Positions 25,488-33,627 of a DNA stretch of 64,000 nucleotides are shown in pieces. Source of the stretch: CAVSUR01 sp963846005 (GTDB taxonomy: Bacteria; Actinomycetota; Actinomycetes; Streptosporangiales; Streptosporangiaceae). A model generated the notes under the pieces. The model saw only the letters and a list, made by a program, of their open reading frames with translations, made no database searches and was not told the DNA's origin. The position numbers and the translations under genes were made by a program. The stretch spans positions 1 through 64,000 of the forward strand of contig CAWJUH010000002.1 in the NCBI GenBank assembly GCA_963846005.1, written 5' to 3'. Positions within the stretch are counted from its first letter, which is position 1. Each line of letters opens with the position of its first letter.

Positions 25488-27164
25488 CTAGGACGTGTCC
25501 CGCCGCCGGGCGCGGATGACCAAGCCGACCGCCGCCACCGCGGCCGCCGCGGCCACGGCCAGGCCTGCGATGGCGGCCGGCGCGAAGGTCCCGCGGTGAG
25601 GGTGCGCCGCCGTGGTGGCGCCCGGCGGGGAGCCGGTCCCCGGATGTCCTGGCCGGGGTGACCCGGACCGGGGCCTGGCCGCGGCCGCACTCCCGGCCGG
25701 GAACGCGACCACCCGGCGGGCGGTGGCGGCGACCAGCAGCCGGCCGGCCGCCGCTGGCGTGGCGAAGTGGTTGGCCACGAAGCCGAGTTGCGCGCGCCGG
25801 CGCACGGCCCCGGTCGCCGGGTCCAGGCCGGACAGGGTGCCGGCCTGGCTGATCGTCCAGACCAGGCCGCCTGCCACGATCGGCGGCCCGCCGCCGGCCG
25901 CGGATTTCCAGACCGTGCGCAGCGCAGGCGGCGCAGCCGAGGCGCGGACGGCGAGGATGCCGCCTGCGCAGGGGAGGTAGGCGGTGCGGGCCTGCACGGC
26001 GAATCCGCCGTCGATGACGCCGCCGCAGGCGCCGCGCAGCTCGGCCAGCTGCCCGCCGATCCCGCCGAGCCGCGCCGCCCGCAGCAGGTACACCGTGTCC
26101 GACTTGCCCGCCGCGAGCACGAGGCCGCCCGCCAGCAGGGCCGGCTCGGTCGACAGGTCCTGGTCGCTGGCGTTGTCCGCCGCCCAGGTCACGGGCGCGA
26201 AGAACTGAATCAGGTGCATCGAGGGCGACAGCTGCAGCACCGAATCGCTGTGATCGTAGGGTTGACGGCTCGTGCGCACCGAGCCATTGCCCGCGGTCAC
26301 CAGCACATCGCCGCGGCTGCTGACCGCGGGCGCCCCGCCGCCCATCCACACCGCGCCCTGGGATTCGCCCGCACCGGAGTCCACGGTGTAGTCCTGCACC
26401 GGTCCGTTGCCGGTCTCCGGCACGGCCACCACATGACCGCGGTAGCGGGGGCAGTCACCGTCGTTGCCGCCGAAGCCGAACACGACCCGGCCGCCGGCCA
26501 GCGTGAGGCCGGTGCGCTGGAGCAGGGCGGTCACCTGCGCTCCGGGCGGATCGACGTTCCTGGTCAGCTCGATGCGGCCGGTCGCCGCCGACAGGCCGGC
26601 GAGCACGTGGGCCGGGTGCCCGTGCCGTAGCTCGTCGGCCACCACGAAGATCTCGTCCCGCCCCGGGTCGATGACCGGCGTCCCGGTGATGCCGACCACG
26701 GGCGTGATGTCGCCGCACGGCAGCGTGCTGGCCGGCACCGGTCGTCCCAGGTGCGCCGACCATGTGACCGCGCCGGTCGCCGCCGACAGCGCATACACGG
26801 TGTCGTCCTCGGTGGCGGCATACACCCGGCCGCCGGAGATCAGCGGCTCGCCGTACAGCTCGCCGTCCAGCCGGGGCGACGCCCAGGCCCGGCGCGTGGT
26901 GCTGACCGTGCCGGTCCGCGCCACGCCCGTCCCGGGCAGGTTGCCGTGGTACACCGGCCACGACCCGGCGCGGCGGCCGGCCAGGTTCAGGGCCGCCGGA
27001 CGCACGGCCCCGGCCTGCGCCGCCGGCCGATGAAAGACGGGCGGACCGCCGGCCGCGCTGAGCGCGGCGGCGCCGAGTATGGCCAGGGCCGGCGGGCCGG
27101 CCGCCCGCGCGAGCACGCGCAGCCGGCCGCCCGCGGCCCGGACCGCCCCGTCCGGTTCAGCCAT
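25488..27164 (-). CDS. Membrane-anchored PQQ-type beta-propeller protein
   Basis: The 558-residue protein has an N-terminal export segment (LARAAGPPALAILGAAALSA). Repeated PQQ-enzyme-like blades follow (LISGGRVYAATEDDTVYALS, GTPVIDPGRDEIFVVADE, GLVWTISQAGTLSGLDPATG). A Pro/His linker and one C-terminal TM helix with a basic stop (VGLVIRARRRD) end it. It is therefore displayed outside the cell with a C-terminal anchor. Residues for PQQ or Ca binding cannot be assigned, so it is more likely a binding or scaffold propeller than a dehydrogenase. It is divergent from pgm. Confidence 0.82.
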   Translation of the reverse strand: MAEPDGAVRAAGGRLRVLARAAGPPALAILGAAALSAAGGPPVFHRPAAQAGAVRPAALNLAGRRAGSWPVYHGNLPGTGVARTGTVSTTRRAWASPRLDGELYGEPLISGGRVYAATEDDTVYALSAATGAVTWSAHLGRPVPASTLPCGDITPVVGITGTPVIDPGRDEIFVVADELRHGHPAHVLAGLSAATGRIELTRNVDPPGAQVTALLQRTGLTLAGGRVVFGFGGNDGDCPRYRGHVVAVPETGNGPVQDYTVDSGAGESQGAVWMGGGAPAVSSRGDVLVTAGNGSVRTSRQPYDHSDSVLQLSPSMHLIQFFAPVTWAADNASDQDLSTEPALLAGGLVLAAGKSDTVYLLRAARLGGIGGQLAELRGACGGVIDGGFAVQARTAYLPCAGGILAVRASAAPPALRTVWKSAAGGGPPIVAGGLVWTISQAGTLSGLDPATGAVRRRAQLGFVANHFATPAAAGRLLVAATARRVVAFPAGSAAAARPRSGSPRPGHPGTGSPPGATTAAHPHRGTFAPAAIAGLAVAAAAAVAAVGLVIRARRRDTS

Positions 27165-27194
27165 GACTGCAGCCTAGGAGAGCCCGGTTACCGT

Positions 27195-27207
27195 GTGCTC
27201 TGAGCAC
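27195..27207. promoter_or_regulatory. GTGCTC-T-GAGCAC palindrome
   Basis: A perfect 6-bp inverted repeat around one base lies 31 bp upstream of the propeller gene, in the divergent gap before pgm. It is a candidate operator. Confidence 0.35.
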
Positions 27208-27227
27208 TGGCCAGCAGCTGCCCGGCG

Positions 27228-27273
27228 CCAGCGCCGCCGCGCCGATCTAGGGTTGATCCAGGGGCGGCGCTGG
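27228..27273. promoter_or_regulatory. 11-bp inverted repeat upstream of pgm
   Basis: CCAGCGCCGCC (27228-27238) and GGCGGCGCTGG (27263-27273) are exact reverse complements with a 24-base spacer. The pgm start is 50 bp downstream. It could be a long operator or an attenuating hairpin in the pgm leader. Confidence 0.4.
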
Positions 27274-27322
27274 CCCGCGCCGCCGGGCTGCGCGCAGGCG
27301 CACGAGCGAACAGGAGCCGACC

Positions 27323-28963
27323 GTGGCCGTGCATGACCGAGCCGGGCAGCACGCCCGGCAGGCCGACCTGGTGGACGTCGCCGGGCTGGTCACCGCCTAC
27401 TACGCGCTGCATCCCGATCCGGCCGAGCCGGGCCAGCAGGTCGCGTTCGGCACCTCCGGCCACCGCGGCTCCGCACTGCGGTTGTCCTTCAACGAGGATC
27501 ACATCGCCGCTGCCACCCAGGCGATCTGCGACTTCCGGGCGGCCGCGGGCACCACCGGGCCGCTGTTCATCGGCCGCGACACCCATGCGCTCTCCGAGCC
27601 GGCCTTCGTCACGGCGCTGGAGGTACTCGGCGCCAACGACGTGCAGGTGCTGGCCGACAGCCGCGGCGGCTACACCCCGACGCCCGCGCTGTCGCGCGCC
27701 ATCCTCGCCCATAACGACGGGCGCGACGGCGGCCTGGCCGACGGCATCGTCCTCACCCCCTCGCACAACCCGCCGGAAGACGGCGGCTTCAAGTACAACC
27801 CGCCGGACGGCGGCCCGGCCGGCTCGCAGATCACCCGGCAGATCCAGGACCGGGCCAACGAGCTGCTGCACGGCGGGCTGCGGGAGGTGCGCCGGACCCG
27901 CTACGCCGCGGCCATGGCCGCCGCGGGCCGCTACGACTTCCTCGGCGAGTACGTGGCCGCGCTGCCCGCGGCGGTCGACACCGAGGCCATCCGGGCCGCC
28001 GGCGTGCGGATCGGCGCCGACCCGCTCGGCGGCGCCAGCGTGGCCTACTGGGGCGAGATCGCAGCGGCGCACGGGCTGGACCTGACCGTGGTCAACCCGG
28101 TGGTGGACAGCACGTTCCGGTTCATGACCCTGGACTGGGACGGCCGGATCAGGATGGACTGCTCCTCGCCGTACGCGATGGCCTCGCTGATCGGCCGCAA
28201 GGACGAGTTCGCGATCGCGACCGGCAACGACACCGACGCCGACCGGCACGGCATCGTCACGCCCGACGCGGGCCTGCTCAACCCCAACCACTTCCTCGCG
28301 GTGGCGATCGACTACCTGTACCGGCACCGGGACGGCTGGCCGGCCGGGGCCGCGGTCGGCAAGACCATGGTCAGCTCCGCCGTGATCGACCGGGTCGCCG
28401 CCGACGCCGGCCGGCCGCTGATGGAAGTGCCGGTCGGGTTCAAGTGGTTCGTGCCCGGGCTGCTGTCCGGCGAGGTCGCCTTCGGCGGCGAGGAGAGCGC
28501 CGGCGCCTCGTTCCTGACCCGCGACGGCCGGGTCTGGACCACCGACAAGGACGGCATCATCCTGGCCCTGCTGGCCTCGGAGATCACCGCGGTGACCGGG
28601 ACCAGCCCGGGCGAGCGCTACCGCGAGCTGGCCGGCCGGCTCGGCGACCCGGCCTACGCGCGCATCGACGCCCCGGCCAGCCGGGAGCAGAAGGCCGCGC
28701 TGGCCCGGCTCGACCCGGACCAGGCCGGCATCGACGAGCTGGCCGGCGAGCCGGTGCTGGCCCGGCAGACCACCGCTCCCGGCAACGGCGAGCCGCTGGG
28801 CGGGCTGAAGGTCAGCACCAAGTCCGGCTGGTTCGCGGCCCGGCCGTCGGGCACCGAGGACGTGTACAAGCTCTACGCCGAGTCCTTCAACGGGCCCGGG
28901 CAGCTGGCCCAGATCCAGTCCGAGGCGCAGCAGCTGCTCGACGAGGTCCTGCGCGCAGGCTGA
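27323..28963 (+). CDS. pgm: Phosphoglucomutase (alpha-D-glucose phosphate-specific)
   Basis: The 546-residue enzyme interconverts glucose 1-phosphate and glucose 6-phosphate. All four active-site loops are intact: the phospho-serine S147 in TPSHNPPEDGG, the Mg site GNDTDADRHG (301-310), the sugar-binding FGGEESAG, and the phosphate-binding RPSGTE near the C-terminus. Length and the LSFNEDH segment fit the bacterial Pgm branch. GTG 27323 follows AGGAGCC. It supplies glucose 1-phosphate for glycogen, trehalose and wall sugars. Confidence 0.95.
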   Translation: MAVHDRAGQHARQADLVDVAGLVTAYYALHPDPAEPGQQVAFGTSGHRGSALRLSFNEDHIAAATQAICDFRAAAGTTGPLFIGRDTHALSEPAFVTALEVLGANDVQVLADSRGGYTPTPALSRAILAHNDGRDGGLADGIVLTPSHNPPEDGGFKYNPPDGGPAGSQITRQIQDRANELLHGGLREVRRTRYAAAMAAAGRYDFLGEYVAALPAAVDTEAIRAAGVRIGADPLGGASVAYWGEIAAAHGLDLTVVNPVVDSTFRFMTLDWDGRIRMDCSSPYAMASLIGRKDEFAIATGNDTDADRHGIVTPDAGLLNPNHFLAVAIDYLYRHRDGWPAGAAVGKTMVSSAVIDRVAADAGRPLMEVPVGFKWFVPGLLSGEVAFGGEESAGASFLTRDGRVWTTDKDGIILALLASEITAVTGTSPGERYRELAGRLGDPAYARIDAPASREQKAALARLDPDQAGIDELAGEPVLARQTTAPGNGEPLGGLKVSTKSGWFAARPSGTEDVYKLYAESFNGPGQLAQIQSEAQQLLDEVLRAG

Positions 28964-28968
28964 CCTGC

Positions 28969-29238
28969 TCAGCCGGGCTGAGCCGCCGCCCGCGGCGCGG
29001 GCGGGCACTCCTCGTGCACCCACTGGCCGTCGGCCCGCCGCCGGGCGTCGGCGGCGGCCGCGATCTGCTGCCCGCACCGGGCGCAGCTGGTGCCGGGCGA
29101 GTGCGCCTCGTTGTCCTCGAACGAGCGGTCCTGCTCGTCGGCCGGGGGCCCGCTCCGGCCGGGCTCGTGCGGCAGGCCCAGGTCCTCGCCGACCCCCTGT
29201 TCGATGGACTCGCCGCCGAAATCGGGTGGTGTGGTCAT
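28969..29238 (-). CDS. Small zinc-ribbon-like protein
   Basis: ATG 29238 follows a strong AGGAGG. The 89-residue protein has an acidic N-terminal half (MTTPPDFGGESIEQGVGEDL) and a C-terminal CARCGQQI...WVHEEC motif that could bind zinc. No family is recognised. It is divergent from the GH3 gene with only 54 bp between the starts, and convergent with pgm (5-bp gap). Confidence 0.65.
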   Translation of the reverse strand: MTTPPDFGGESIEQGVGEDLGLPHEPGRSGPPADEQDRSFEDNEAHSPGTSCARCGQQIAAAADARRRADGQWVHEECPPAPRAAAQPG

Positions 29239-29254
29239 GGTTCCTCCTGTGCAC

Positions 29255-29278
29255 GCGGTGACCTTCGCGGTGACCTTC
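29255..29278. repeat. Two tandem GCGGTGACCTTC copies in a divergent promoter
   Basis: Exact 12-bp direct repeats at 29255-29266 and 29267-29278 fill the centre of the 54-bp gap between the zinc-ribbon gene and the GH3 gene. They may be paired binding sites controlling both. Confidence 0.45.
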
Positions 29279-29292
29279 GAGATGATAGGTCC

Positions 29293-31584
29293 ATGCCCGA
29301 GATTCGTCCCCTCCCCGCACCCGCCGATCTGACCGTCGAGCACAAGGCCGCCCTGTGCCTCGGCTCCGATTTCTGGCACACCGCCGCGCTGCCGGAGGCC
29401 GGCGTCGAATCCGTCATGCTCTCCGACGGCCCGCACGGGCTGCGCAAGCAGCCCGACCACGGCGACCATGCCGGGCTGACGGGCAGTGTGCCCGCCACCT
29501 GCTTCCCGACCGCGGCCGCGCTGGCCTCGTCCTTCGACCCGGGCCTGGCCGCCGAGATCGGCGCCGCGCTCGGCACCGAGGCCCGTGACCAGGAGGTGGC
29601 CGTGCTGCTCGGCCCGGGAATGAACATCAAGCGCTCGCCGCTGTGCGGCCGCAACTTCGAGTACTTCTCCGAGGACCCGCACCTGACCGGGCGGATGGCC
29701 GCGGCGCTGGTCACCGGCATCCAGTCGGAGGACGTGGGCGCGTGCGTGAAGCACTTCGCCGCCAACAACCAGGAGACCGACCGGCTCAGGGTCAGCGCCG
29801 ACGTGGACGAGCGCGCGCTGCGGGAGATCTACCTGCCGGCTTTCGAGCACGTGATCACCGCCGCGCAGCCGTGGCTGGTGATGTGTGCCTACAACAAGCT
29901 CAACGGGGTGTACTGCTCCCAGCACCGGTGGCTGCTGACCGAGCTGCTGCGCGGCGAGTGGGGCTTCGACGGCCTGGTCGTCTCCGACTGGGGCGCGGTC
30001 GCCGACCGGGTCGCCGCGCTGGCCGCCGGCCTGGACCTGGAGATGCCGCCGAACCTCGGGATCAGCGACCGCGCGATCGTGGCCGCCGTCGAATCCGGGA
30101 CCCTCGGCGAGGCCGTCCTGGACCGGGCGGCCGGCCGGGTGCTGGAACTGGTCCGGCGGGCCCGGTGCCGGGCCCCGGCGCGGGCCGGCCTGGACGCCCA
30201 CCACGCGCTGGCCCGGCGCGCCGCCGCGCAGTGCCTGGTGCTGCTGAAGAACGACGGCGGCGTGCTGCCGCTGGCCGCCCGGCCCGGCCTGCAGGTCGCC
30301 GTCATCGGCGAATTCGCCCGCGAGTTCCGGTTCCAGGGCGCCGGCAGCTCGCAGGTCAACCCGGCCCGGGCCGACGTGCCGCTGGACGAGCTGGCGGCTG
30401 CGCTGCCCGGCGCGCAGCTGCGGTACGCGCCCGGCTTCCGGGCCGCCGGCGATCCCGCCGGGCCCGGGCTGGCCGCGCAGGCGGCCGAGGCGGCGGCCGG
30501 CGCGGACGTGATCGTCGTGTTCCTCGGCCTGCCGGCCGCGGCCGAGTCGGAAGGCTACGACCGCGAGCACATCGACCTGCCCGCCGAGCAGGTCAGCCTG
30601 CTGCTCGGCCTGGCTGACCGGTATCCGGGCACCCCGCTGGCCGCCGTGCTGTGCAACGGCGCGGCGGTGCGGACCAGCGGCTGGGACCACGCCGCGGCTG
30701 CCGTGCTCGAATGCTGGCTGGCCGGCCAGGGCACGGGCCGGGCCGTCGCGGACGTGCTCACCGGAGCGGTCAGCCCGTCCGGGCGGCTGGCCGAGACCAT
30801 CCCGGTGCGGCTTGCCGACACTCCCTGCTACCTGAACTTCCCCGGCGGCGAGGGCCACGTCCGCTACGGCGAGGGAGTATTCGTGGGCTACCGCGGCTTC
30901 GACGCGTCCGGCCTGCCGGTTTCCTACCCGTTCGGGCACGGCCTGTCCTACACCAGCTTCGGCTACTCCGGCCTGAGGGTGGCGCAAGCAGGCTCGGCCG
31001 CCGCCGGCGACCTGGCCGTCACCGTCAGCTGCACGGTGACCAACACCGGCGGCAGGCCGGGCGCCGAGGTGGTGCAGCTGTACGCGGGCGCGGTCGGCCC
31101 GGCCGTGCCCCGGCCGCCCCGTGAGCTGCGCGGCTTTGCCAAGATCATCCTGGAGCCGGGGGCAGGGCAGCAGGTCAGCTTCACGCTGGCCGCGCGGGAC
31201 CTGGCCTACTGGTCGCCGGCCCGGGCCGGCTGGGCGCTCGACGCCGGCCAGATCGAGATCGCGGTCGGCGCGTCGTCGCGCGACCTGCGGCTGCGCGAGG
31301 TGGTCACCGTCGCCGGGGACGGGGCCGCGCCGCCGCTGTCGGGTTCCTCGACGCTGGCGGAATGGCTGGCCGATCCGGCCGGCCGCCGGGCGCTGCAGGA
31401 CGCACTCGGCGCCGACGGCGACGGCCGCCCGGCCGGGGTACTCAGCCAGCCCGGCCTGGTTGCCATCATCGGCAGCTTCCCGCTGGGCCGGCTGACCGCA
31501 TTCCCCGGGCTCGGCGTCACCCCGGCCGTTCTCGACGCGGTCACTGCCGCGGTGGCCGGACCCGCGGCCGGCGCCGCGCGGTGA
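29293..31584 (+). CDS. Glycoside hydrolase family 3 beta-glycosidase
   Basis: The 763-residue protein has the GH3 barrel with substrate-binding KHFAANNQETDR, the nucleophile D232 in LVVSDWGAV, a C-terminal alpha/beta sandwich (AAAQCLVLLKNDGGVLPL) and a fibronectin-III-like domain (GHGLSYTSFGYSGL to VVQLYAG). No signal peptide is seen, so it is probably cytosolic and acts on imported beta-glucosides or similar. A final 60-residue helical extension resembles those of actinobacterial beta-glucosidases. ATG 29293 lacks a clear Shine-Dalgarno. Confidence 0.92.
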   Translation: MPEIRPLPAPADLTVEHKAALCLGSDFWHTAALPEAGVESVMLSDGPHGLRKQPDHGDHAGLTGSVPATCFPTAAALASSFDPGLAAEIGAALGTEARDQEVAVLLGPGMNIKRSPLCGRNFEYFSEDPHLTGRMAAALVTGIQSEDVGACVKHFAANNQETDRLRVSADVDERALREIYLPAFEHVITAAQPWLVMCAYNKLNGVYCSQHRWLLTELLRGEWGFDGLVVSDWGAVADRVAALAAGLDLEMPPNLGISDRAIVAAVESGTLGEAVLDRAAGRVLELVRRARCRAPARAGLDAHHALARRAAAQCLVLLKNDGGVLPLAARPGLQVAVIGEFAREFRFQGAGSSQVNPARADVPLDELAAALPGAQLRYAPGFRAAGDPAGPGLAAQAAEAAAGADVIVVFLGLPAAAESEGYDREHIDLPAEQVSLLLGLADRYPGTPLAAVLCNGAAVRTSGWDHAAAAVLECWLAGQGTGRAVADVLTGAVSPSGRLAETIPVRLADTPCYLNFPGGEGHVRYGEGVFVGYRGFDASGLPVSYPFGHGLSYTSFGYSGLRVAQAGSAAAGDLAVTVSCTVTNTGGRPGAEVVQLYAGAVGPAVPRPPRELRGFAKIILEPGAGQQVSFTLAARDLAYWSPARAGWALDAGQIEIAVGASSRDLRLREVVTVAGDGAAPPLSGSSTLAEWLADPAGRRALQDALGADGDGRPAGVLSQPGLVAIIGSFPLGRLTAFPGLGVTPAVLDAVTAAVAGPAAGAAR

Positions 31585-31729
31585 CCGGCGGGCAGGCCGT
31601 CCGGGTCGGGCTGGCCCTGGACCCGGCGGGCGGCCCGGCCGGCCTGCCCGGCCAGGCCCGCGCCGCCGAGGCCCGCGCTGCGCGGCCGGCCAGACCGCTG
31701 CCCGGCCGGCCAGACTGCGGCGATGCTGG

Positions 31730-32749
31730 TCAGACCGCGGCGAGGCTGGCGTGGTGCGCCGGGTCGGCCTGGCTGGCCGGGCCGGCCTGGCCGGCGCCCG
31801 CGCCGGGGGTGGTCAGCGCCGACCGGAGCGCCGTCCCGAGCGCCCGGGCAACCGGCGGCGGGAACGCATTGCCGACCTGACGGTAGGCCGCGGTCTTGCG
31901 GCCGGTGAACGCCCAGGAGTCGGGGAACCCCTGGATCCGGGCCGCCATCCGCACGGTCAGCTTGGGCAGCCGCTCTGCCGGGAAGTCAGGGCCCGGAGCC
32001 TCGTCGGCGATGCCCAGGCCGTCCACGCCCAGCTTGCGCCAGGCCTCCCGGGCCCGGGTCGGGCCGAGGTCCGGGCCGCCGTGCTTCTTGCTGCCGCCCA
32101 CGATCGTCGGCGCGATCGCGCGGGCCCGCGCGGGCCAGCCAGCCGCGCCCGGCCAGCCGCGGGCGGCCATCAGGTCGGCCAGCACCTCCCCGACCGCCGG
32201 CGGCGGTCCCGCGGCCGGCTCCGGCCAGCGGAACCGTGCCGCCCACGGCGGTGCCACCGCGACCAGCACGAACCGCGGCCGCAGCTGCGCGACCCCGTGC
32301 TCGCTCGCGTGCACCAGGTCCCACCAGGTCTGGTAGCCCAGCTCGTGCAGCCGGGCCAGCACCTGGTCGCGGTAGCCGTCGAAGCGCCGCCCGGCCAGCC
32401 CGCGGACGTTCTCCAGCAGCACCGCCCGCGGCCGGATCTCGGCGACCAGCCGCAGCGCCTGCGGGAACAGGTCCCGGTCGTCGTCGCGGCCGAGCTGGCG
32501 GCCGGCGATGGAGAACGGCGGGCACGGCACCCCGCCGGAGACCAGGTCCACCCCGGCGAACGCGCGGCCGTCCAGGTTCCGCACGTCCCCTTCGATGATC
32601 TTCCATTCGGCGCCGCGGTTGCGCCGCAGCGTCTCGCAGGCGTCCGGGTCGAGCTCGACCACCGCCTCGTGCGCGAAGCCGGCCTGCTCCAGGCCGAGTG
32701 ACTGGCCGCCGGCGCCGGCGCAGATCTCCAGGCAGGTCAGCTCCGTCAC
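31730..32749 (-). CDS. DNA (cytosine-5) methyltransferase of a type II R-M system
   Basis: The 339-residue m5C methyltransferase has motif I LEICAGAGGQSLGLEQAGF, catalytic C76 in GVPCPPFS, motif VI LLENVRGL, motif VIII AQLRPRFVLV, and motifs IX-X with QGFPDSWAF and RQVGNAFPPPVA. GTG 32749 follows GGAGG. It lies 77 bp downstream of the NgoMIV-like nuclease gene on the same strand and should protect the host from it. Its target is probably that of the nuclease. Confidence 0.93.
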   Translation of the reverse strand: MTELTCLEICAGAGGQSLGLEQAGFAHEAVVELDPDACETLRRNRGAEWKIIEGDVRNLDGRAFAGVDLVSGGVPCPPFSIAGRQLGRDDDRDLFPQALRLVAEIRPRAVLLENVRGLAGRRFDGYRDQVLARLHELGYQTWWDLVHASEHGVAQLRPRFVLVAVAPPWAARFRWPEPAAGPPPAVGEVLADLMAARGWPGAAGWPARARAIAPTIVGGSKKHGGPDLGPTRAREAWRKLGVDGLGIADEAPGPDFPAERLPKLTVRMAARIQGFPDSWAFTGRKTAAYRQVGNAFPPPVARALGTALRSALTTPGAGAGQAGPASQADPAHHASLAAV

Positions 32750-32826
32750 GGTTCCTCCAGCGCTCGGGTTACGCCTGATTGTGCCGCCCGCCGCCGACAG
32801 CCGGGCCCTTCCCACGCCGGTCCGGC

Positions 32827-33588
32827 TCACCACGAGGCCAGCGTCCCGGCCAGCCGCCGGTAGCTGAGCACCCGGCGCTGCCCGGTCACCTCGCGCCATG
32901 CTTCTTGCTGCTCCGCGTTGGCGTTCGCGGCCACGCTCGCGGCCAGCGCGTCGTAGGCGATGTGGTAGACCGCGTCTACCTCGCCCGTCCCGCGGGCGAT
33001 CGAGGCCAGCCTGCTCGGCAGCGGCTCCGCGGTGACGGTGACCAGGTGCGGCTGGCGGCCCTGCCGGTGCCGGATCATCTGCAGGCACTCGTGCCGGATG
33101 TTCTGCACCCGGTCGGAACGGATCGTCCATTTGCAGGAGATCGCGGCGTGCAGCGGCGGCAGGCCGGACGCGGTCGGGACCGCGGCCAGGGCGACGGTGA
33201 CGTCGGGCTTGATCAGGTAGTCGGTGCCGACCGTCACCCGCAGCTCGGGGTTGGCCCGGACCAGCTCGTCCACGGCGCGCAGGTGCGCGTACTGATCGAA
33301 CCGGGTGATGATCAGCCCGCGGTCCGCCACCCAGGCCCGGCCCGGCGACAGCCGGGGCAGCGCGGCGGCCAGGTGCGCGCGGACGGCCTGTTCCAGCGGG
33401 CCGCCGGAGTCAGCCGGGACGGCGGACGCGGCGTCGCCGGGCAGGCCCAGCTCGGCCAGGATCCCGGCGCTGATCCGGATCGACTCGGCGCTGTCCACGT
33501 CTGCGCAGTTGGGCACCAGCGGCCAGCCGAGCCGGTTCTTGCGGCTGGCCTTCCAGCCGAGCAGCGCGGCGGCGAACGGCGCGGTCAT
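32827..33588 (-). CDS. NgoMIV-like type II restriction endonuclease
   Basis: The 253-residue protein matches the NgoMIV/Cfr10I group of PD-(D/E)xK nucleases. Candidate active-site residues are E66, D129 (LIKPDVTVAL), C152-K153 (AAISCKWTIRSDR) and E167, which lies 14 residues after K153 as in NgoMIV. The D129-K153 spacing is shorter than in NgoMIV. NgoMIV cuts GCCGGC; by family the target here may be the same or a related GC-rich site. It is upstream of its methyltransferase. ATG 33588 overlaps no neighbour. Confidence 0.82.
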   Translation of the reverse strand: MTAPFAAALLGWKASRKNRLGWPLVPNCADVDSAESIRISAGILAELGLPGDAASAVPADSGGPLEQAVRAHLAAALPRLSPGRAWVADRGLIITRFDQYAHLRAVDELVRANPELRVTVGTDYLIKPDVTVALAAVPTASGLPPLHAAISCKWTIRSDRVQNIRHECLQMIRHRQGRQPHLVTVTAEPLPSRLASIARGTGEVDAVYHIAYDALAASVAANANAEQQEAWREVTGQRRVLSYRRLAGTLASW

Positions 33589-33627
33589 CTTCTTACTCCC
33601 GCCACGAGGTCCCGGCCGGTCCCGGCG

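Noticed and set aside
27188..29320. 710-codon open frame antisense to pgm
   Set aside because: It is opposite a clear, full-length pgm with all motifs. In DNA this GC-rich, antisense frames stay open by codon bias, and the peptide has no recognisable domain.
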